Numbered from the stretch's first letter, positions 45,430 through 54,758 are shown. The stretch is DNA of 64,000 nucleotides from Ruminococcus sp. (GCA_013911065.1 JACERV010000007.1:62001-126000); one strand, 5' to 3'. Translations and numbers: made by a program. The notes: generated by a model not told the origin, from the sequence alone.

Positions 45430-45538
45430 AGTTCCTCCTATTCTGTTGTTGTCTTCATTAAAAAATAATAGTTGAAATTTTCGACTGAATTGTCGCTTAG
45501 AAATGGAAAATGAATATTTTCCAGATTCTTTGTGAAGG

Positions 45539-45567
45539 ATTATATCACAGCATCTTAAAAAGTACAA
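45539..45567 (-). promoter_or_regulatory. Sigma-A promoter of the ChW protein gene
   Basis: Minus strand TTGTAC (45567-45562), 17-bp spacer, TATAAT (45544-45539). The leader is about 105 nt. This supports ATG 45429 over the longer ORF. Confidence 0.75.
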
Positions 45568-45614
45568 GCGGTTACGAACTGATTACAGAGAATTCCCCGT
45601 TATATAAAATTACC

Positions 45615-45651
45615 CCGGAACAAACAATGACTTTGTTTCATTGTCTGCCGG
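45615..45651 (-). terminator. Possible terminator after the GGDEF/HD-GYP gene
   Basis: CCGG..CA.ACAATGA pairs with TCATTGT.TG..CCGG, starting 14 bp after the stop on the minus strand, followed by GGTAATTTTATA. The stem is good but the tail is weak. Confidence 0.45.
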
Positions 45652-45665
45652 AGGATTTTATTCTC

Positions 45666-47219
45666 TTATTCCTGGCTTTCGTCTTCCTGGAACATATTTA
45701 TAAATATTTCTGCAATGTAAGGATCGAATTGAGTCCCTGCACAGCTCCGTATTTCTTCCAATGCCTCGTTGTGGCTTTTTGCTCTTGAATCATCTATGGT
45801 ATTCGTCATACGGTCATAAGCTTCTACCACAGTTATGATACGTGCTTTCAACGGAATCTCTTCTTTACAAAGCCCTTTTGGATAGCCTGAGCCATCCCAC
45901 CTTTCATGATGAGCCAGAACAATTCCTGCCAGCCCTACTGTAGTGTCAAAATAGCTTAGTATCCTGTATCCTACGGCCGGATGCAGTTTCACATCACTTA
46001 TTTCCACAGTATTAAAAGTGCCGTCATTTTGCAGAACATCAGATCCTACCACTGCTTTTCCAATGTCATGCAGGTATGCCGCACTCTTCAGCTTGCTTAT
46101 ATCAGACTGGGACATCTTCATAACCTGCCCAAGCCTCCCGCACATATCTCTTGCCCTTACAGCATGCTGTTTTTCCCAGTCACTTTTCGCAAACAATGCA
46201 TCAAGCATCATTTTTAATTCAAGGCTCTGGGTGTCATTGCGCTCCACAGACTTTATGTTATACATTTTCACTTCCGCATTGCGCAATACCTCAGCGATAT
46301 CTCCGTCACTCTCTGTTTTTGTTGCATGTCCTATGGAAATACTGCACCGGACAGAATGAATCTTTTGTGTGGATAGTTCGCCTTTAATTCTCTTTGCAAT
46401 CTGTTCTGCTTCTTCCCCATCTGTTTTTGGCAGAAGCAGTACAAATTCATCCCCGCCCCACCGTGCAATAATATCACCGTCACGGCTTACCTTCCGCATA
46501 GCCTCAGAAGCCTTTTTCAGCAGCATGTCACCTGAAGCATGTCCGAAAATGTCATTGGCCAGCTTTAAACTGTTCACATCCCCCATAAGAATTGAAATCG
46601 GCAGATGCGCCTTTGTATCCATGTGGTGCATTTTTTCCTCGAAAAAACATCTGTTATAAAGACCAGTCAGGGAATCATGAGAACTGATATATTCAATTTC
46701 CCTCTGACGTTTCTTTTTTCCCGTAACATCCCGGAAAACGAGTACAACACCACCTACTCGCCCTGCGTCGTCCAAAATGGCTGCCCCATTATCTTCCAGA
46801 TGATACTTTTCACCGCCTTTGGAAATCAAAACAACATTGTCCCCAGTTTCCCTTGCCTTTCCCGTTGCAAATATTTTTTCAATGGTATCAGTAACGGTAT
46901 GGCCTTCCTCCTCATGAGATAAAATAAAAACTTCCTTATAATTCATTCCTGCCGCTTCTTCCAGTGTCCATCCAGTCAGTCTGCACGCCACAGGATTCAT
47001 AAACTCAATATCCCTGCCGCTGCCAATCACCATAACCCCGTCCCCTATAGATAAAAGAGTCTGATAATATTTATTACGCTCATAAGTCAGGGTATGTATT
47101 CTTTTCGTTCTATCTGCCAGCAAAAACAACGAAACAATCAAAATACAGGAGATTACAACAATTGTAGAAAACAACATAACATGAAAAGTTTCCATTCCTA
47201 TTGTAATGTTCTTTGCCAT
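45666..47219 (-). CDS. Membrane PAS-GGDEF-HD-GYP cyclic di-GMP protein
   Basis: A 517-residue signalling protein: one transmembrane helix (about 14-36), a PAS domain (about 45-165, MVIGSGRDIEFMNPVACRLTGW), a GGDEF domain (about 175-330) with intact RWGGDEFVLLLP, and an HD-GYP domain (about 340-510) with HDIGK, HHERWDGSGYPKG and YDRMT. By motif it could both make and degrade cyclic di-GMP. The GGDEF lacks an obvious upstream RxxD inhibitory site. It is the last gene of an operon with an MCP and CheR (26-bp gap), which links it to taxis. GGAGGAG precedes ATG. Confidence 0.93.
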   Translation of the reverse strand: MAKNITIGMETFHVMLFSTIVVISCILIVSLFLLADRTKRIHTLTYERNKYYQTLLSIGDGVMVIGSGRDIEFMNPVACRLTGWTLEEAAGMNYKEVFILSHEEEGHTVTDTIEKIFATGKARETGDNVVLISKGGEKYHLEDNGAAILDDAGRVGGVVLVFRDVTGKKKRQREIEYISSHDSLTGLYNRCFFEEKMHHMDTKAHLPISILMGDVNSLKLANDIFGHASGDMLLKKASEAMRKVSRDGDIIARWGGDEFVLLLPKTDGEEAEQIAKRIKGELSTQKIHSVRCSISIGHATKTESDGDIAEVLRNAEVKMYNIKSVERNDTQSLELKMMLDALFAKSDWEKQHAVRARDMCGRLGQVMKMSQSDISKLKSAAYLHDIGKAVVGSDVLQNDGTFNTVEISDVKLHPAVGYRILSYFDTTVGLAGIVLAHHERWDGSGYPKGLCKEEIPLKARIITVVEAYDRMTNTIDDSRAKSHNEALEEIRSCAGTQFDPYIAEIFINMFQEDESQE

Positions 47220-47245
47220 AATCTCCTCCTGCCTGCTGTTGTATT

Positions 47246-48928
47246 TTATTTTGAGTATAATGTAAATTTGCTTACTTCTTCCCGCAGTATATCCGCCTGG
47301 GCAGACATTTCTTCACTTGTGGCCGAGTTTTCCTCCGCAGTAGCAGCATTTGTCTGCACAACCGCAGCCACCTGTATCAGGCCAAACTGAATCTCCTCAA
47401 TTGCTGCGGACTGCTCTGAAGATGCCTTCTCTATATTTACAAAGCTTTCCGACACCTTTTTCATATTTGCCCCGACTTCCTGCAAGATTTGTGCTGTCTG
47501 CGCTGTGATAGCAGTTCCCTTAGACACAGTTGCAACGGAATTCTGAATCAGTTCCGAGGTTTGTTTTGCAGCCTCTGCGGACTTTCCGGCAAGGTTGCGG
47601 ACTTCATCAGCTACAACCGCAAAGCCTTTTCCAGCCTCTCCGGCACGGGCGGCCTCAATACTTGCGTTTAATGAAAGAATATTCGTCTGAAATGCAATAT
47701 CCTCAATTACTTTTGTAATATGAACAATTTGATTTGAAGCAGCATCAATTTCGCCCATAGCTTCTGTAAGGTTCTGCATGTAGTCATTGCCGGTGTGAAT
47801 CTCAATCCCAACCTCTTCCACATACCTGGTCGCTTCCTGAACATTAGAAGCATTCTCCTCCGCCTGTCCTGCAACTCTTTCTACCGAAAGAGTAAGCTCA
47901 TCAATGGATGATGCCTGCTCTGTAGAGCCTGCTGCCAGAGCCTGTGCTCCGCTGGACACCTGAGACGCACCGGTACTCACTTGTTCAGCAGCAACATTTA
48001 TCTGGTTTAAGGTATGATTCAGTGAATGAAGAATAACCTCAAGTGCCTTCTGAATCGGATAAAACTCCCCGGTATACTCCATATCGTTCTTCAGATTCAG
48101 ATTCCCGTCTGACATTTGCGTAAGCTTGCTGGAAATATCGCCGATATACTTCTGAAGTGTACTGCGGGTACTATGGATGGAATGTGCCAGCATCCCAATT
48201 TCAGACGTATCTGCTTCCAGAGAGAAATCAGAGGACAGGTTTCCCTGTGAAATCTCTCCCATCTCCCGCTCAACCGCAGCAATCGGAAAAAATACCTTTT
48301 TGCGTGTAATCAGCACAATACCCGTCTGTAATATCGCCACTGCCACAATTACAAAAAATATAATTGTCTGAAAAATCAAATTCCTTGCATTAAGCTCTGT
48401 AATTGCACTCTCTGTCCGCTCATCGAGCATCTTTAAAAATTCTGACTTTAACTCATCGATTTTTAAAATAGAAGTATTATACTCATTACCGTACACATAT
48501 TCCACAGCCTGCTTCGTGCGGTTTTCCGACGCTTTTTTTATAGCGTCTTGTTCCAGCGGCACAAGATTTGCGGAAATCCCTGACATTTCATCAATCTTCT
48601 GCTGCTCCGCCTCTGTAATGCCGATTTTTTTCATATTATCCAGACCGGTGTCACGCCTTTTTAAGTTATTCAATTCATTCTCATAATTATCAGCATGTAC
48701 CTGTTCCCCAGTCACTGCATATGCGCGTACCTCAGCTGTCAGATAAGCGGAACCGCTCATAAAAAGACTGGCATTCTCCGTCAAATCAAACCGCTCCTTA
48801 TTTGCTTCGGAAATCGTTATGTTCATGCGATATAAGAAGAAAAAGCAAACTGCAATACAAATTAACAATGCCAGGGATACTGAATTCAAAATATAAATAA
48901 GAGTGGATTGCTTCATCTTTTTTTTCAT
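47246..48928 (-). CDS. Methyl-accepting chemotaxis protein
   Basis: A 560-residue receptor. Transmembrane helices at about 10-32 and 186-207 enclose a four-helix-bundle sensor domain; HAMP follows, then the signalling domain with the highly conserved hairpin tip NILSLNASIEAARAGEAGKGFAVVADEVR. No C-terminal NWETF-type tether is present. It lies 15 bp after cheR, so receptor and methyltransferase are made together. The ligand is unknown. Confidence 0.95.
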   Translation of the reverse strand: MKKKMKQSTLIYILNSVSLALLICIAVCFFFLYRMNITISEANKERFDLTENASLFMSGSAYLTAEVRAYAVTGEQVHADNYENELNNLKRRDTGLDNMKKIGITEAEQQKIDEMSGISANLVPLEQDAIKKASENRTKQAVEYVYGNEYNTSILKIDELKSEFLKMLDERTESAITELNARNLIFQTIIFFVIVAVAILQTGIVLITRKKVFFPIAAVEREMGEISQGNLSSDFSLEADTSEIGMLAHSIHSTRSTLQKYIGDISSKLTQMSDGNLNLKNDMEYTGEFYPIQKALEVILHSLNHTLNQINVAAEQVSTGASQVSSGAQALAAGSTEQASSIDELTLSVERVAGQAEENASNVQEATRYVEEVGIEIHTGNDYMQNLTEAMGEIDAASNQIVHITKVIEDIAFQTNILSLNASIEAARAGEAGKGFAVVADEVRNLAGKSAEAAKQTSELIQNSVATVSKGTAITAQTAQILQEVGANMKKVSESFVNIEKASSEQSAAIEEIQFGLIQVAAVVQTNAATAEENSATSEEMSAQADILREEVSKFTLYSK

Positions 48929-48943
48929 AGTGTACTTTCTCCC

Positions 48944-49759
48944 TTATTCTTTTCTGTAAATGGCCGGCCTGATGTACCTGTAGCGTGTAGTCTCACGATT
49001 CAGTCCCTCTGAATGGCCAATAAACAAAAACCCACCTGGTTCGGTAATATCATATAACCTTTGAATCAGACGCTCCTTGGTCGGACCATCAAAATAAATC
49101 ATAACGTTACGACAGAATATAACATCCATTTTCTTTTTAAATGGCAAAACAGTGTCCATCAAGTTTATATTTCCAAAAATCACTTCTTTTTTTATCTTGT
49201 CAGCAACAATGCTCTGCTGGCTGTCATATGCTTTGAAATATTTTTTCTGCCAGCTCTGAGGGAGATCTGCTATCTTTTCATTAGAATAGATGCCCGCCTT
49301 TGCAGTGGAGAGAACTCCCTGGGAAATATCTGTAGCCAGTATTTTCGTATCCCACCCGGCTTTATTGGGTCCAAAGTATTCATCTATCAGCATTGCAAGG
49401 GTATAAGGCTCTTCTCCGGTAGAACAAGCAGCGCTCCAGATTCGCAAATCCTTGTTTTTCACCGTATTTGCCAGATATGGCAGGACTGTACTTTTAAAGT
49501 AATTAAAATGCTCCGGCTCTCTCATGAAAAAGGTATAATTTGTTGTAATCTTATCCAGCATCACAGACGCCGCCTTGCCGGTTTTATCCGCTTTTACATA
49601 ATCCAGATATTCTGCCAGGCTGCTCATATTCATACTTGTAAGTAAATTGCCGAGCCTTCCCTCAATCAGGGTCTTTTTCTCATCCTTAAAATGAATTCCG
49701 TAATTCATTCTGATATAGTTGGCAAATTGCTTAAATTCCTGTTCTTGTATGACAATCAT
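48944..49759 (-). CDS. cheR: Chemotaxis protein methyltransferase CheR
   Basis: A 271-residue enzyme that methylates MCP glutamates with SAM. The helical N-domain (1-75) is followed by the SAM domain with WSAACSTGEEPYTLAML, DVIFCRNVMIYFD and GGFLFIGHSEGLN. It is first in the cheR-mcp-GGDEF/HD-GYP operon. AAGGGGG precedes the ATG. Confidence 0.95.
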   Translation of the reverse strand: MIVIQEQEFKQFANYIRMNYGIHFKDEKKTLIEGRLGNLLTSMNMSSLAEYLDYVKADKTGKAASVMLDKITTNYTFFMREPEHFNYFKSTVLPYLANTVKNKDLRIWSAACSTGEEPYTLAMLIDEYFGPNKAGWDTKILATDISQGVLSTAKAGIYSNEKIADLPQSWQKKYFKAYDSQQSIVADKIKKEVIFGNINLMDTVLPFKKKMDVIFCRNVMIYFDGPTKERLIQRLYDITEPGGFLFIGHSEGLNRETTRYRYIRPAIYRKE

Positions 49760-49774
49760 TAATATCCCCCTTAG

Positions 49775-49814
49775 AAGCGGATAAATAAACTGAGATTTTT
49801 CTCCGCTTTTTTAT
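49775..49814 (+). terminator. Terminator-like hairpin in the cheR leader, plus-strand orientation
   Basis: AAGCGGA pairs with TCCGCTT and is followed by TTTTAT on the plus strand. In the minus-strand cheR leader the T run would come before the stem, so it is not a cheR attenuator. No plus-strand gene precedes it; it could end antisense transcription. Confidence 0.35.
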
Positions 49815-49829
49815 CATATATGTATGCTC

Positions 49830-49896
49830 AAAAAATCCCCCTTTGTTTTTAACATGCCTGAAAAGCTATGTTTCACATCATAAAGGAGGATTTTTA
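49830..49896 (-). terminator. Probable dfx terminator, long loop
   Basis: On the minus strand AAATCCTCCTTT pairs with AAAGGGGGATTT (one G-T pair) across a loop of about 38 nt and is followed by TTTT. It starts about 34 bp after the desulfoferrodoxin stop. The long loop lowers confidence. Confidence 0.5.
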
Positions 49897-49929
49897 TCAT
49901 ATTTAATTGTCAACCTTTTTTAACATTCC

Positions 49930-50307
49930 TTATTTGGATTTCCACAGGCTATGTAGGTTGCAGTATGCAAGTGCACCGATAACTTCATCTCCATCTGTAA
50001 GAGCAAATTCTGCCTTAGGTTCATCCCCAGGATTCAATTCTTTACGCTGCATTCCTTCTTTCGTACTGAGAACAATCCATTCAATATAATGCTCTTCTGC
50101 CATAGGATGTGGTACGGAACCTACTTCCACAGTAACTATATTTCCGTCTACACTGACTACAGGAACATGCTTCTCTGCTGCTGCATCTACACTTCCAGGT
50201 ACAATCTCTTTCATAGGTTGTCCGCAGCATATTGTCGGTACTCCAGTATCTTTTACCATAGCAATTATTTTTCCGCAAATCTCACAGCTATAAAATTTTA
50301 ATTCCAT
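49930..50307 (-). CDS. dfx: Desulfoferrodoxin (superoxide reductase, 2Fe type)
   Basis: A 125-residue non-haem iron protein of anaerobes that reduces superoxide to peroxide. The N-terminal desulforedoxin centre has Cys8, Cys11, Cys27 and Cys28 (CEIC, CC). The catalytic centre uses EKHVPV (Glu45, His47), HPM...HYIEW (His67, His73) and AYCNLH (Cys116, His119). All ligands are present. ATG 50307 after AAAGGAG is preferred over the track start. It follows csrA but has its own promoter overlapping the csrA stop. Confidence 0.95.
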   Translation of the reverse strand: MELKFYSCEICGKIIAMVKDTGVPTICCGQPMKEIVPGSVDAAAEKHVPVVSVDGNIVTVEVGSVPHPMAEEHYIEWIVLSTKEGMQRKELNPGDEPKAEFALTDGDEVIGALAYCNLHSLWKSK

Positions 50308-50344
50308 AAACTTACACTCCTTTGCCATATTTTAGTTTTAAGTT

Positions 50345-50373
50345 ATTATACCACATTCTGCATTGCTAATCAA
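50345..50373 (-). promoter_or_regulatory. Sigma-A promoter of dfx
   Basis: Minus strand TTGATT (50373-50368), 17-bp spacer, TATAAT (50350-50345). The -35 box overlaps the csrA stop codon, so dfx can be expressed apart from the flagellar operon. Confidence 0.75.
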
Positions 50374-50600
50374 CGAATATCCCTATGTATGATATGTTTT
50401 ATATCGGCAATATGCGCTTTGTCCATAACCGACTCCTGATTAACCATTATGGCCTCTTCCAGTTCTCCCCGCAATATTCTGACTTCTTTTGGGGCTTCAA
50501 TGGCAAGTTTCACTGCATCCGCTCCAACTTCCATCACAGAAATCCGGATATTGTCTCCTATTAAAAGTGTTTCTCCCTTTTTGCGCTGCAGTACAAGCAT
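50370..50600 (-). CDS. csrA: Carbon storage regulator CsrA
   Basis: A 76-residue dimeric RNA-binding repressor that blocks translation of mRNAs with GGA sites; in Bacillus it represses flagellin. [18 protein letters not shown] and [15 protein letters not shown] are diagnostic. It follows fliW by 3 bp, matching the FliW-CsrA partner switch. GGGGG precedes the ATG. The flagellin gene is not in the window. Confidence 0.97.
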   Translation of the reverse strand: MLVLQRKKGETLLIGDNIRISVMEVGADAVKLAIEAPKEVRILRGELEEAIMVNQESVMDKAHIADIKHIIHRDIR

Positions 50601-50603
50601 ATC

Positions 50604-51041
50604 TTAATCCCCCTTCTTCTGGAATTCGCTCAGAGCATGACGCATACGGTATTCCTCAGATGCAAGTATTACCTGCACTGCCTGCCTGCTCTCTGTATTA
50701 ACTACAATGGGGCATTTCAAATTCACTGTGCTTTTTTCCGATAATGTCCCAATAACACAGATTACATAAAATGAGAGCACTCCGGCATCCTCAGTCCCCA
50801 AATTCTTATAGTCTGCCAAAGATAATTCAGGTCGATAATCTTCCTTCAAGTAAAAGGGATTCATGATAATAAATGACAAATCAGTATTCTCAGTACTTTG
50901 AAGGCAGAGGACAGCATCACTATCCTCCTCAACAGGAAGAGGAAGAAATGTCTTATATTCCTCAAACCCAAACAGCCCCTCCTGGAAATGGATTAGTTCC
51001 TCTTCCATAAACAGACTGGAATTTATCACTTCTTTTTTCAT
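50604..51041 (-). CDS. fliW: Flagellar assembly factor FliW
   Basis: A 145-residue protein that binds flagellin and, when free, sequesters CsrA, so that flagellin synthesis follows export. The start and HFQEGLFGFEEYKTFLPLP, then FIIMNPFYLKEDY and NLKCPIVVN, are family blocks. It is placed directly before csrA, as in Bacillus. CCGGAGG precedes the ATG. Confidence 0.96.
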   Translation of the reverse strand: MKKEVINSSLFMEEELIHFQEGLFGFEEYKTFLPLPVEEDSDAVLCLQSTENTDLSFIIMNPFYLKEDYRPELSLADYKNLGTEDAGVLSFYVICVIGTLSEKSTVNLKCPIVVNTESRQAVQVILASEEYRMRHALSEFQKKGD

Positions 51042-51064
51042 AATTTCCTCCGGTTCTAACCTTC

Positions 51065-51682
51065 CTATGCCATAACGTCAATGTTCTCTCCCGTAAATCT
51101 TGCACCGGCACTCGGGGGTACATAGATAGGACTGCCTATATATTCAATAGACACATCCGGATACTGTAAAATTGACAGCTCAATGCTTCCAGGTATAAAC
51201 TCTACCTTTCCCCAGTCTATTTTGGCATCAAAATTTAATCTATCCATCTGATAATTAATCGATATAGACGGAGGATCCCATTCAATATTTGCTCCCGTCT
51301 TGGGTATAAATCCCAGCTCAAATTCACCGGTGGCCGGAGCATTTCTCTGATCAAATATATATTGAAGGGCTTCTGCACCCTGCCCTATTTTTGCTTTCAA
51401 TAAAAGCTGTCCCTCCTTGGCAAATTGAGCTGTCGCCTCATACGTAGCCTGTGTTCCCTTCTGCGCTGCCTGATAAATTGCATTCTTCGTAGTAGGAACT
51501 ACAGAGTTTCTGGCCTCGTATGTATCCAGCCTGAGACGGATGGGACTGCTCTTAATTCTCAGTCCTCCTTCATCACGGCTGATTTCCAGTCTTGCTATAC
51601 CACCTCTGCGCTCCAGACGGGCATTATTTACTTTTAGCTGATACTCAATAGGTACATTTGTTATTTTAAGTAGTTGTTCCAT
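51065..51682 (-). CDS. DUF6470 / YviE-like protein
   Basis: A 205-residue protein related to Bacillus YviE, found between flgL and fliW there as here. It begins LLKITNVPIEYQLKVNNARLE and contains IKSSPIRLRLDTYEARNS and INYQMDRLNFDAKIDWGKVEFIPG. No signal peptide or membrane helix. Function is unknown; conserved position suggests a link with hook-filament junction assembly or FliW-CsrA control. Confidence 0.82.
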   Translation of the reverse strand: MEQLLKITNVPIEYQLKVNNARLERRGGIARLEISRDEGGLRIKSSPIRLRLDTYEARNSVVPTTKNAIYQAAQKGTQATYEATAQFAKEGQLLLKAKIGQGAEALQYIFDQRNAPATGEFELGFIPKTGANIEWDPPSISINYQMDRLNFDAKIDWGKVEFIPGSIELSILQYPDVSIEYIGSPIYVPPSAGARFTGENIDVMA

Positions 51683-51716
51683 TATTGCTCACCTTTTCTT
51701 TTTTATAATTATCATG

Positions 51717-52712
51717 CTACCTCATAAAATCCAAAAGAGATTGGGAAAAAATACTTGTTCCTATTTTCAGTGCTACATTGTACACATATTGTGCCCACGA
51801 AAAATTCGTAATAGCCTCTGCTTCATCAATATTCACATCATTCTTGTATTGTTCTGTGATGTTTAATTTCTCGTTTTCCAGTCTGTTCAGTGTGGAATCA
51901 AGGAGCTGGGTTTTCGTTCCCAGTCCTGTCAATTGGTTCCTCATGTCATCACTGCCTTTATTAAACTGGGTCCACAGCTTCTCATAAGCTGCCGAATCAA
52001 AATGATCTTTCTCAAGCAAATCTGCCATCTGTCCCGCCAGAACAATGAGATTCTTGCTTGTTCCGTCAGCCGTCTGACCATATCCTACCGCATTAACTCC
52101 AGGAAAAGCTGCATCGAAAGCACTGGAAGGAACGACCTCTCCGCCCGAGAATGTAAATCCATATCCCAGATCCACATAGGAGTGTTCCTGTGACAGCTCC
52201 TTCATTACGGCCTCATTGGCTGGGTCATTTACATCCAGCCCTCTATATAGAACTTTTCCATCCTGGGATAATTCAAAAGGTGCATTGGAGCCATCATTTC
52301 CTGCCATCACATAAGTATTGCCATATTTTGCATTTAGAGTAATGATCATAGATTGCTGTAATGATCTTAAATTCTGTGCATATGCACTTCTTCCTGTATC
52401 TCCGGCGGAATCACTCATAGCTGCCGTTGAATAGTTTTTATCGATTTCCTTTGCCATGGAACTCAGCTGTGTAATCGAGTCCTCCTGTGTATCCTGCCAT
52501 TTTTGTACTGTCTTCACAGTATTGGTATAATCTGCATTTCTGGCATACCGTGTCTCCAGCACCGAACCTCTGGCGGCTGCGGACGGATCCTCATATGAAT
52601 GAGCAAAACGGCGGCCCGTCTCCACCTGCCTGCGGGCCTGCTCCAGGCCGCTCATAGTGGAATTCAGATTATTCTGATAATTTCTTCGAATCATATTTGT
52701 TGTAATCCGCAT
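51717..52712 (-). CDS. flgL: Flagellar hook-associated protein 3
   Basis: A 331-residue flagellin-like junction protein between hook and filament. The conserved N-terminal RITTNMIRRNYQNNLNSTMSGLEQARRQVETGRR and the C-terminal helix with EAITNFSWAQYVYNVALKIG form the coiled-coil core. AGGAG precedes the ATG. It is 11 bp after flgK. Confidence 0.95.
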   Translation of the reverse strand: MRITTNMIRRNYQNNLNSTMSGLEQARRQVETGRRFAHSYEDPSAAARGSVLETRYARNADYTNTVKTVQKWQDTQEDSITQLSSMAKEIDKNYSTAAMSDSAGDTGRSAYAQNLRSLQQSMIITLNAKYGNTYVMAGNDGSNAPFELSQDGKVLYRGLDVNDPANEAVMKELSQEHSYVDLGYGFTFSGGEVVPSSAFDAAFPGVNAVGYGQTADGTSKNLIVLAGQMADLLEKDHFDSAAYEKLWTQFNKGSDDMRNQLTGLGTKTQLLDSTLNRLENEKLNITEQYKNDVNIDEAEAITNFSWAQYVYNVALKIGTSIFSQSLLDFMR

Positions 52713-52723
52713 ACTTACATCTC

Positions 52724-54289
52724 CTACCTGCCGACAACGCCGGTTTCATTAATTAATTTGTCCAATAGCTGGTCCAAAGTGGTCATCAGTCTTGATGCTG
52801 CATTATAAGACTGCTGGTACCGCATCAGATCCATTACTTCTTCATCCAGATTGACACCGGATATCGCATCCTTGGAGTCGGATATCTGATTCAGCACAGC
52901 AAGATGACTCGTTAAAATAGAGGAAGAAGCTTTGCGCTCAATAGCCTGGGTGTTCTGGATATTATCAAACCCGGCCATTAACGTCCCCTTGAACACAGTA
53001 AAATCATGCTCTTTGTTGCTCAATTCATCTACCATCTTTAATATATTACTGTAAGCCGAAGTATTATCTGTCCCTCCCGCGCCCGGAGTTTGTGTCCTGG
53101 TCAGATTTATGGTGCCATCCATCCATCCATCGGAAATCTTGATATTCTCAGCGGTAAACGTGGCGGAGCCATCGCTTGTCGAAAATAAATCCTGTGGAAT
53201 GGTGTTGCCGGCTCCATCAACCGTCGCATTCAGATCATTCATCAATGTAGCAAAGGTACTCACAAACTTATCGAACATAGAACTGTAGTACCCAATTCCT
53301 TTGATATCCGAACCATCAAATACCTCAGACTTGTTGAGCATGTCTATCTTTCCTTTGAGAACCCCATTCTGCATCAAATCTGCAATATCAATGTTATTGA
53401 TATTGGTAGGATCAAGGGGGTCTTCCGGCGTTAGCGCGTCCTTAATCTTCAGGGAAACCGGTAAGCTCCCAGCCGATGTTCCAAGCTGGAATTCCCCGCC
53501 TTTGTCATCAGAAATCAGATTGTGGACATTTCCATCCTTATCTTTAAATGTAACCTTGAGAGTGTCTACAGCACTGTCACCTGTACCATGTGTTTCATAT
53601 GTAACCTGGATAGGCAGGTATGTAGCAAGGTCATCCAGAAGCTGGTTTCTCTGGTCTAAAAGCTCCAGAGCAGGATTCCCCATCACCTGGGTATTTTTGA
53701 TCGTCTTATTCAGCTCTACAATCTGCTGAAGACATGAATTTATATTCTTAATATCTGAGTTTTGAAGCTCGTCAACCGTATCACTTATCACATTGGAAAT
53801 TGATGTAGCATTCTGATGTATTGCATTCAGAAGAACAGTACAGGCAGAACGAACCAATGCGTCTGAGCTGCGTTCACCTGATTCTGACGGAATTGCCATA
53901 TTTTTAAGCTGTGAAATCACATCATTCAGGGCAGTCCGGATGGCAGCCGTGTCTGTCTCATCAAAAATGTTCCCAATCTTCTCCAGAATCTTGTCTGTGG
54001 CGTCAGCAGTTCCCACCTTTGCAATCTGATTTCTATATTGGATATCCAGATACGGGTCCCTGATCTGGATAATTCCCTTCATCATAACCCCCTGGCCCAC
54101 TTTATTATCGAAACTTGAACTTCCATAGCTCGCCCCCACAGGATTGATGCTTGCAAGGTCCAGTCTTTGTCTTGTATAGCCTGCCGTATTCACATTGGAA
54201 AGGTTCTGTCCCGCTACGTCAATTGCTCTCTGACTTGCACTCAGTGCATGCTGCGCCATTGTAAATCCGGCAAATGTAGAACGAATCAT
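52724..54289 (-). CDS. flgK: Flagellar hook-associated protein 1
   Basis: A 521-residue hook-filament junction protein. It starts with the rod/hook family signature LSASQRAIDVAGQNLSNVNTAGYTRQR and ends with LDEEVMDLMRYQQSYNAASRLMTTLDQLLDKL. The middle part is variable. GGAGG lies before the ATG. It follows the flgN-like gene by about 19 bp. Confidence 0.96.
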   Translation of the reverse strand: MIRSTFAGFTMAQHALSASQRAIDVAGQNLSNVNTAGYTRQRLDLASINPVGASYGSSSFDNKVGQGVMMKGIIQIRDPYLDIQYRNQIAKVGTADATDKILEKIGNIFDETDTAAIRTALNDVISQLKNMAIPSESGERSSDALVRSACTVLLNAIHQNATSISNVISDTVDELQNSDIKNINSCLQQIVELNKTIKNTQVMGNPALELLDQRNQLLDDLATYLPIQVTYETHGTGDSAVDTLKVTFKDKDGNVHNLISDDKGGEFQLGTSAGSLPVSLKIKDALTPEDPLDPTNINNIDIADLMQNGVLKGKIDMLNKSEVFDGSDIKGIGYYSSMFDKFVSTFATLMNDLNATVDGAGNTIPQDLFSTSDGSATFTAENIKISDGWMDGTINLTRTQTPGAGGTDNTSAYSNILKMVDELSNKEHDFTVFKGTLMAGFDNIQNTQAIERKASSSILTSHLAVLNQISDSKDAISGVNLDEEVMDLMRYQQSYNAASRLMTTLDQLLDKLINETGVVGR

Positions 54290-54308
54290 TGTATTCCTCC
54301 TCTCTTAA

Positions 54309-54758
54309 TCAAACTCTTCGGTTAGTCATATTTTTCAGGCCGGCAGAATCTGCTCTGCTCTCTGCATAAACCTGGCCTTTTGCATCATCAATCTTTTTAT
54401 TGACCTGACGAAGATTTACTTCCATAATTACAGTCAGATCCTCATGAACTTCCTGAAACATCTGCATTGTTCTGCTCATTTCATCAAACAAGGGGAGAAA
54501 ACGTGCTTTCTCTTCTCCGTCCAGCACCTCCAGTATTTCATGAAAGCTCATCCCTGCATATCCGGCCTCCGCCTGTATCCTGTCTTTTTCTTTCTCCAGG
54601 CCCCTTAACTGCATAATAGATGCCTGTTCCTTTATCATGTGGCCCTCAAGTACTGCAATCTGCTGTTCCCTGGCCGCATTTAACATCTTACTCTCAAGAG
54701 TAGTTAATTCCCGGAACAGAAGAATCATCTTTTGAATTACTTCATGGAACTCATTCAT
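54309..54758 (-). CDS. flgN: FlgN-like flagellar export chaperone
   Basis: A 149-residue, almost wholly helical protein between flgM and flgK, the position of FlgN (YvyG) in Bacillus. FlgN binds FlgK and FlgL before export. Sequence conservation in this family is low; the helical heptads, length and position are the evidence. Its start overlaps the flgM stop by 8 bp. Confidence 0.8.
   Translation of the reverse strand: MNEFHEVIQKMILLFRELTTLESKMLNAAREQQIAVLEGHMIKEQASIMQLRGLEKEKDRIQAEAGYAGMSFHEILEVLDGEEKARFLPLFDEMSRTMQMFQEVHEDLTVIMEVNLRQVNKKIDDAKGQVYAESRADSAGLKNMTNRRV

Noticed and set aside
41218-45567. Start of the ChW protein at 45567 as in the ORF track
   Set aside because: That codon lies in a TTGTAC-17-TATAAT promoter; a signal peptide and AGGAGG define ATG 45429.
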